A stretch of 8,871 bases of DNA. It comes from Acetobacteraceae bacterium (GTDB taxonomy: Bacteria; Pseudomonadota; Alphaproteobacteria; Acetobacterales; Acetobacteraceae). The stretch covers positions 1 to 8,871 of the forward strand of contig CANJXD010000220.1 in the NCBI GenBank assembly GCA_947478535.1, read 5' to 3'. The notes under the pieces were generated by a model, which saw nothing but the letters and a program-made list of their open reading frames with translations, did not search any database and had not been told where the DNA came from. Positions 5,871 through 8,871 of the stretch are shown here, in pieces; positions within the stretch are counted from its first letter, which is position 1, and each line of letters opens with the position of its first letter. Both the position numbers and the translations under genes were made by a program.

Positions 5871-7334
5871 TCAGTAGCGGACCACCGCCTTCACCGCCGC
5901 ATTGGTCTGGGGGAGGGAGGCAATCTCCCCCACCGTCACCGGCTTGAAGGGCGGGCGCACGCGATAGGTCCCGATCTCCGCCGGCGTCAGCCCGCGTTCG
6001 GCGGCCACGAGTTCCGTCACCGTCAGGTTGCACAGCCTTCCCTGGCACGGCCCCATGCCGCAGCGCAGGAAGACCTTGAGCTGGTTCGGCCCCGTCGCCC
6101 CCTGCGCGACGGCGCCGCGCAACTGCCCCGCCGTCACTTCCTCGCAGCGGCAGACCACGGTATCGGCCTCAGCGGGGATGCGGAAATTCTCGGCGGGGCG
6201 ATACAGCGCATCGAGAAAGCCGCGCCCGCGGGACAGGGAGGCCAAGGCCGCCCGCACCGGTGCCGCGCGCCGGTCGCGCTCCGCCGTGTCGATCCGCCCC
6301 AGCCGGTGCGCCGCGCCGAGCGCCGCGAGCCGGCCCGATTCCGTCGCGCATTCCGCCCCCGCGATGCCGCCGCCATCGCCGACGATGGCGATGCCGGGGA
6401 TGCTGCTGACCAGCCACCCATCCCGCTTCGGCAGCCAGCACAATTGCGCGTCATCCCAGGCGTGCTCGCAGCCGATGGCATTGCTGATGACGGTGTTCGG
6501 CACCACGCCCTGATGCAGCAGCAGCAGGTCGCAGGCGGTGCGCTGTTCGACCCCGCCCACGGTATAGGCGACGCTGCCGAGCTTACCCTCGCCCTCCGCC
6601 CGCAGCGCAGTGACGCCGGTGATGCGCTTCGGCCCGCCTTGCGCCTTGGCCAGCAGCTTCACCCCCTTCATGAGATAGGGCGAGCGTAGAAAATCCAGCG
6701 CATGCCCCAGCGCGGCGCCGCGATTGGCCGCCGGCGTCGTATCCAGCACCGCCGCGATCTCCGCCCCCGCCGCGCGCAGCTGCGCCGCGACCAGCAGCAG
6801 CAGCGGCCCGGACCCCGCGAGCACGACGCGCCCATCCGGCAGCAGCCCATGCGCCTTCAGCGCGATCTGCGCCGCACCCGCCGTCAGCACCCCTGGCAGC
6901 GTCCAGCCCGGGATGGGGAAGGGGCGCTCCAGCGCGCCTGTGGCGATGATGACCTCCTTCGCCATGATCGGCCGCGCCTGCCCGGCGATGGACACGCCGA
7001 GCTCGAACTCGGAAGGCCGGCCCGGCTCATCCCCCGGAGGCAGCAGGGTGAACAGCTTTGCCAGTGGCGCGTAGTCGGCGCGGCACGCGAGGAAGGCCTG
7101 CGCCAGGGGCAGGCCGCGCCAATAGTCATCGCCCAGGATCGCGCGGTTCTTCACCGGCGTCGTCGTGATGCCGCGATAGATCTGCCCGCCTGGCGCCGCA
7201 TTCTCATCCACCAGCAGCACCTGCGCGCCGGCCTCGGCGGCGGTGGTAGCGGCGGCCTGCCCGGCGGGGCCGGCGCCGATCACCACCAGTTCGTAGCGGT
7301 CCGCGAGAGCCGTGACCTCCGTGATGCGCCTCAT
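5871..7334 (-). CDS. FAD-dependent oxidoreductase, HcnB/OoxA-like subunit with C-terminal BFD-like Fe-S domain
   Basis: A 487-aa flavoprotein resembling the alpha subunits of octopine/nopaline oxidases, HcnB of hydrogen cyanide synthase and dye-linked proline or hydroxyproline dehydrogenases. An N-terminal dinucleotide-binding motif VVIGAGPAG (17-25) continues to VDENAAPGGQIYRG. A second Rossmann motif, VVLAGSGPLLLL (170-181), marks the inserted NAD(P)H-type domain. IAIVGDGGGIAGA (316-328) is the late FAD-contact motif of pyridine-nucleotide-disulfide oxidoreductases. The C-terminal BFD-like domain has CRC (Cys395, Cys397) and C-x4-C (Cys425, Cys430), the usual [2Fe-2S] ligand set. The start at ATG 7334 overlaps the small subunit stop by 4 nt (ATGA) with AAGG at 7345-7348. 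The frame extends upstream to 7475, but that part is Arg-rich translation of the small-subunit gene. Third gene of the operon; true substrate unknown. Confidence 0.9.
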   Translation of the reverse strand: MRRITEVTALADRYELVVIGAGPAGQAAATTAAEAGAQVLLVDENAAPGGQIYRGITTTPVKNRAILGDDYWRGLPLAQAFLACRADYAPLAKLFTLLPPGDEPGRPSEFELGVSIAGQARPIMAKEVIIATGALERPFPIPGWTLPGVLTAGAAQIALKAHGLLPDGRVVLAGSGPLLLLVAAQLRAAGAEIAAVLDTTPAANRGAALGHALDFLRSPYLMKGVKLLAKAQGGPKRITGVTALRAEGEGKLGSVAYTVGGVEQRTACDLLLLHQGVVPNTVISNAIGCEHAWDDAQLCWLPKRDGWLVSSIPGIAIVGDGGGIAGAECATESGRLAALGAAHRLGRIDTAERDRRAAPVRAALASLSRGRGFLDALYRPAENFRIPAEADTVVCRCEEVTAGQLRGAVAQGATGPNQLKVFLRCGMGPCQGRLCNLTVTELVAAERGLTPAEIGTYRVRPPFKPVTVGEIASLPQTNAAVKAVVRY

Positions 7335-7639
7335 GCCTCGGTCACCTTCGGCAAGGCCCGCGCGCCGCGCTGGGTCTCGACGCGCATGCCCTCCTCCAGC
7401 GCGATGAGGCAGCCCTGGCGATTGCCGACGCCGTCGATGACGACGAGGCATTCGAAGCAGACGCCCATGAGGCAATAGGGGCCGCGTGCCGTGCCGCGCC
7501 CAGGCGTTTCCCGGCAGCTGTCGATGCCGGCGGCGAGCAGCGCGGCCGCCACGGTATCGCCGCGCCGCGCCGTCAGCGCCGCGCTATCGAAGGTGAAGGC
7601 GATGGTCTCGCCCTCGGGATCAGGCAGCCTGCGGAACAT
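7331..7639 (-). CDS. (2Fe-2S)-binding small subunit, HcnA-like
   Basis: A 102-aa ferredoxin-like subunit of the Fer2_4 type found beside the flavin subunits of HCN synthase and octopine, nopaline or hydroxyproline dehydrogenases. It should carry a [2Fe-2S] cluster that relays electrons between the two flavoproteins. The N-terminal strand pattern ITFTF-like (ETIAFTFDS) is followed by GDTVAAALLAAGI. The cluster-binding region has Cys42, Cys56, then C-x4-C-x2-C at Cys56/Cys61/Cys64 and Cys77. Start: ATG 7639 with GGAGG at 7644-7648, only 4 bases away. This start lies inside the end of the upstream gene (20-nt overlap). The frame is open further upstream to 7696 but reads through the catalytic subunit gene. 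Its stop overlaps the next gene by 4 nt, so all three subunits are probably translationally coupled. Confidence 0.9.
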   Translation of the reverse strand: MFRRLPDPEGETIAFTFDSAALTARRGDTVAAALLAAGIDSCRETPGRGTARGPYCLMGVCFECLVVIDGVGNRQGCLIALEEGMRVETQRGARALPKVTEA

Positions 7640-8741
7640 GGAACCTCCGACCCGCGAAGCAGGACAGCGCCTCGGGCAGCGCGCCGTCCCGGACATGCGG
7701 CGCCAGCGTCAGCGCATGCTGTGCCGCCAGCGTCACGCCGGAATGGCAGGTGACGACGAAGGCGCCCGGTGCGGACGCCGACTGCTCATAGATCGGGAAG
7801 CCATCCGGGCTCATGACGCGGGAGGCCGACCAGGTGCGGACCACATTGAGGTCCCGCAACAGCGGAAAGCTGCGCATGGCGCGGTCCGCCATCACGGAGA
7901 TGACGGGGTTGGTCACCACCGTGTCGAAGCCCGCATCCTCCTGGCTGTCGCCCATCATCACGCCGCCCTCGTCGGTCTGGCGGATGGTGCCCATGGGATA
8001 GTGCAGGAAGGGCGCGGTCTTTTCCGTGACCAGCACCTGCCCTTTGCTCGGGATCACCGGCGCGTGCAGGCCGACCATGGGGGCGAGGCGCGCATTGCCC
8101 AGCCCCGCCGCGAGCACGACCTTGCCCGTCTTCACCTCGCCCCACGGCCCTTGGATGCGAAAGCCGCCACTGTCCGGCGTGACCGACTCCACCGGGCATT
8201 CCGGGCGATAGGTGACACCGCGCCGCAGCATCGCGACATGCAGCGCGCGGAACAGCTTCAGGGAATTCACATGCCCGTCGAAGCGCGTATAGACCGCGCC
8301 CACCACATCCGACCCAAGCTCCGGCAGCAGCTTTTTCGTCTGTGTGTGGTCGAGCACCTCATAGGGGTATTGCGGCGCGCCGGGCTGCGCCTGAAGCTTT
8401 TGTAACCAGGCAATCCGCGCGGCGAGTTCCGGCTCCGACAGGCACAGCGCGAAGCCACCGGGGCGCTGGTGGACCACGTCGATCTCCGACTCATCCCGCA
8501 GCATCTCGGCAAGGCCGCCCCAGATCTCGGAGGATCCGAGCGACCAGGCCGAGTATTGCGGCATGCCCATCCCCTTGGACTGCACCCAGACCAGCGCGAA
8601 ATTGGCGCGCGAGGCCCGGCGCGCCACATCGCCCTCATCCAGCACCATCACGCGCAGCCCGAGGCGCGCGAGACCGTAGGCCATGCAGGAACCGACGAGG
8701 CCGCCGCCGATGACGGTGATCTCTGGTTCGGGCGTGCTCAT
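7620..8741 (-). CDS. FAD-dependent amino/imino acid oxidoreductase (DAO family, HcnC/OoxB/LhpB-like)
   Basis: A 373-aa DAO-superfamily flavoprotein, the likely catalytic subunit oxidising a C-N bond of an amino acid, imino acid or opine. The FAD-binding motif ITVIGGGLVGSCMAYGLARLG (from residue 8; GGGLVG at 12-17) ends in VMVLDE with Glu36 for the adenosine ribose. The middle part contains RFDGHVNSLKL and KVVLAAGLGN, and the C-terminal TCHSGVTLAAQHALTLA (331-347) is the FAD-contact segment usual in HcnC-like proteins. No TM helix is obvious. The start at ATG 8741 has GGGGAA at 8746-8751; the frame stays open to 8867 without homology-like sequence. It is the first gene of a three-gene operon and overlaps the Fe-S gene by 20 nt. 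Known relatives act on octopine, nopaline, glycine, L-proline or D-hydroxyproline; the sequence alone does not decide which. Confidence 0.9.
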   Translation of the reverse strand: MSTPEPEITVIGGGLVGSCMAYGLARLGLRVMVLDEGDVARRASRANFALVWVQSKGMGMPQYSAWSLGSSEIWGGLAEMLRDESEIDVVHQRPGGFALCLSEPELAARIAWLQKLQAQPGAPQYPYEVLDHTQTKKLLPELGSDVVGAVYTRFDGHVNSLKLFRALHVAMLRRGVTYRPECPVESVTPDSGGFRIQGPWGEVKTGKVVLAAGLGNARLAPMVGLHAPVIPSKGQVLVTEKTAPFLHYPMGTIRQTDEGGVMMGDSQEDAGFDTVVTNPVISVMADRAMRSFPLLRDLNVVRTWSASRVMSPDGFPIYEQSASAPGAFVVTCHSGVTLAAQHALTLAPHVRDGALPEALSCFAGRRFHVPQAA

Positions 8742-8768
8742 GCAATTCCCCGCTTTCGAATGGCAGGC

Positions 8769-8797
8769 AAACAAGACCCTCTCGCCAGTTTCGTCAA
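8769..8797 (-). promoter_or_regulatory. Candidate promoter of the dehydrogenase operon
   Basis: On the minus strand, TTGACG (8792-8797) and TTGTTT (8769-8774) are separated by 17 bases. The -35 element matches the alphaproteobacterial TTGACG preference; the -10 is weak. It would give a short leader of roughly 20 bases to the ATG at 8741. Confidence 0.4.
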
Positions 8798-8810
8798 ACC
8801 CGGGATACGC

Positions 8811-8837
8811 TTCACGGGCCGGAGCGCGGCATATAGC
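8811..8837 (+). promoter_or_regulatory. Possible promoter of the divergent right-edge gene
   Basis: TTCACG (8811-8816) and TATAGC (8832-8837) are 15 bases apart on the plus strand, some 30 bases before the ATG at 8866. The spacer is short and the matches are partial, but TATAGC is the only TATA-like hexamer in the 124-bp divergent gap. Confidence 0.3.
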
Positions 8838-8851
8838 CTGCGTGCTTCGGC

Positions 8852-8871
8852 AAGGAGCCCTACCCATGACA
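8852..8871 (+). CDS. Start of a divergent gene (ribosome binding site plus first two codons)
   Basis: AAGGAG at 8852-8857 is followed 8 bases later by ATG at 8866 and ACA, where the window ends. The near-ideal Shine-Dalgarno and spacing make a real gene start likely. Nothing can be said about the product; because it is divergent from the dehydrogenase operon it could be its regulator or a transporter, but that is a guess. Confidence 0.5.

Noticed and set aside
7335..7475. Upstream in-frame extension of the HcnB-like subunit to 7475
   Set aside because: The extra 47 residues are Arg/Gly/His-rich, overlap the Fe-S subunit gene in another frame, and the ATGA overlap start at 7334 directly precedes the FAD-binding region.
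7491..8405. 304-codon plus-strand open frame opposite the DAO subunit
   Set aside because: It is His/Arg-rich antisense sequence of a gene with clear FAD motifs; there is no independent support.

Overview
The window is high-GC DNA in which the coding frames show strong third-position G/C bias and long spurious antisense frames. The gene content (Kdo biosynthesis operon, CspA-type protein, and a three-subunit flavin/iron-sulfur dehydrogenase of the octopine/nopaline oxidase and HcnABC type) suggests a Gram-negative alphaproteobacterium. The style fits Acetobacteraceae/Roseomonas-like genomes, but the family assignment is an impression and was not tested. No tRNA, rRNA, CRISPR array, insertion sequence or phage gene was seen.

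Layout. (1) 1-1279: a short edge region with a 14-bp tandem repeat, then a plus-strand APH-fold phosphotransferase of unknown substrate. (2) 1290-3855, minus strand: a tight operon kdsA > kdsB > kdsD/kpsF. It converts ribulose 5-phosphate to arabinose 5-phosphate, then to Kdo-8-phosphate, and activates free Kdo to CMP-Kdo for LPS or capsule. The Kdo-8-P phosphatase (kdsC) is not here. The kinase and the operon converge with only 10 bp between their stop codons. (3) 4144-5742, plus strand: four small genes, namely a one-TM hypothetical protein, a DUF1488-type protein, a CspA-family cold-shock protein and a conserved 70-aa protein. Each is followed by a strong GC hairpin, so they look like separate short transcription units. 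(4) 5871-8741, minus strand: a three-gene operon with overlapping frames. It encodes a DAO-type FAD oxidoreductase, a small [2Fe-2S] protein and a pyridine-nucleotide-disulfide-type flavoprotein with a C-terminal BFD-like Fe-S domain. Together they should form a membrane-associated, dye-linked amino or imino acid dehydrogenase. A divergent plus-strand gene begins at the last six bases.

Most genes are ordinary. The main points for a second look are: the unassigned kinase beside Kdo genes; a recurring Shine-Dalgarno context (GGA-ATT-CC-CATG-like) before seven of the starts, which in two cases makes the SD self-complementary; structured leaders of the csp and 70-aa genes; and the unresolved substrate of the dehydrogenase. 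I found no clear sign of a wholly new multi-gene system.
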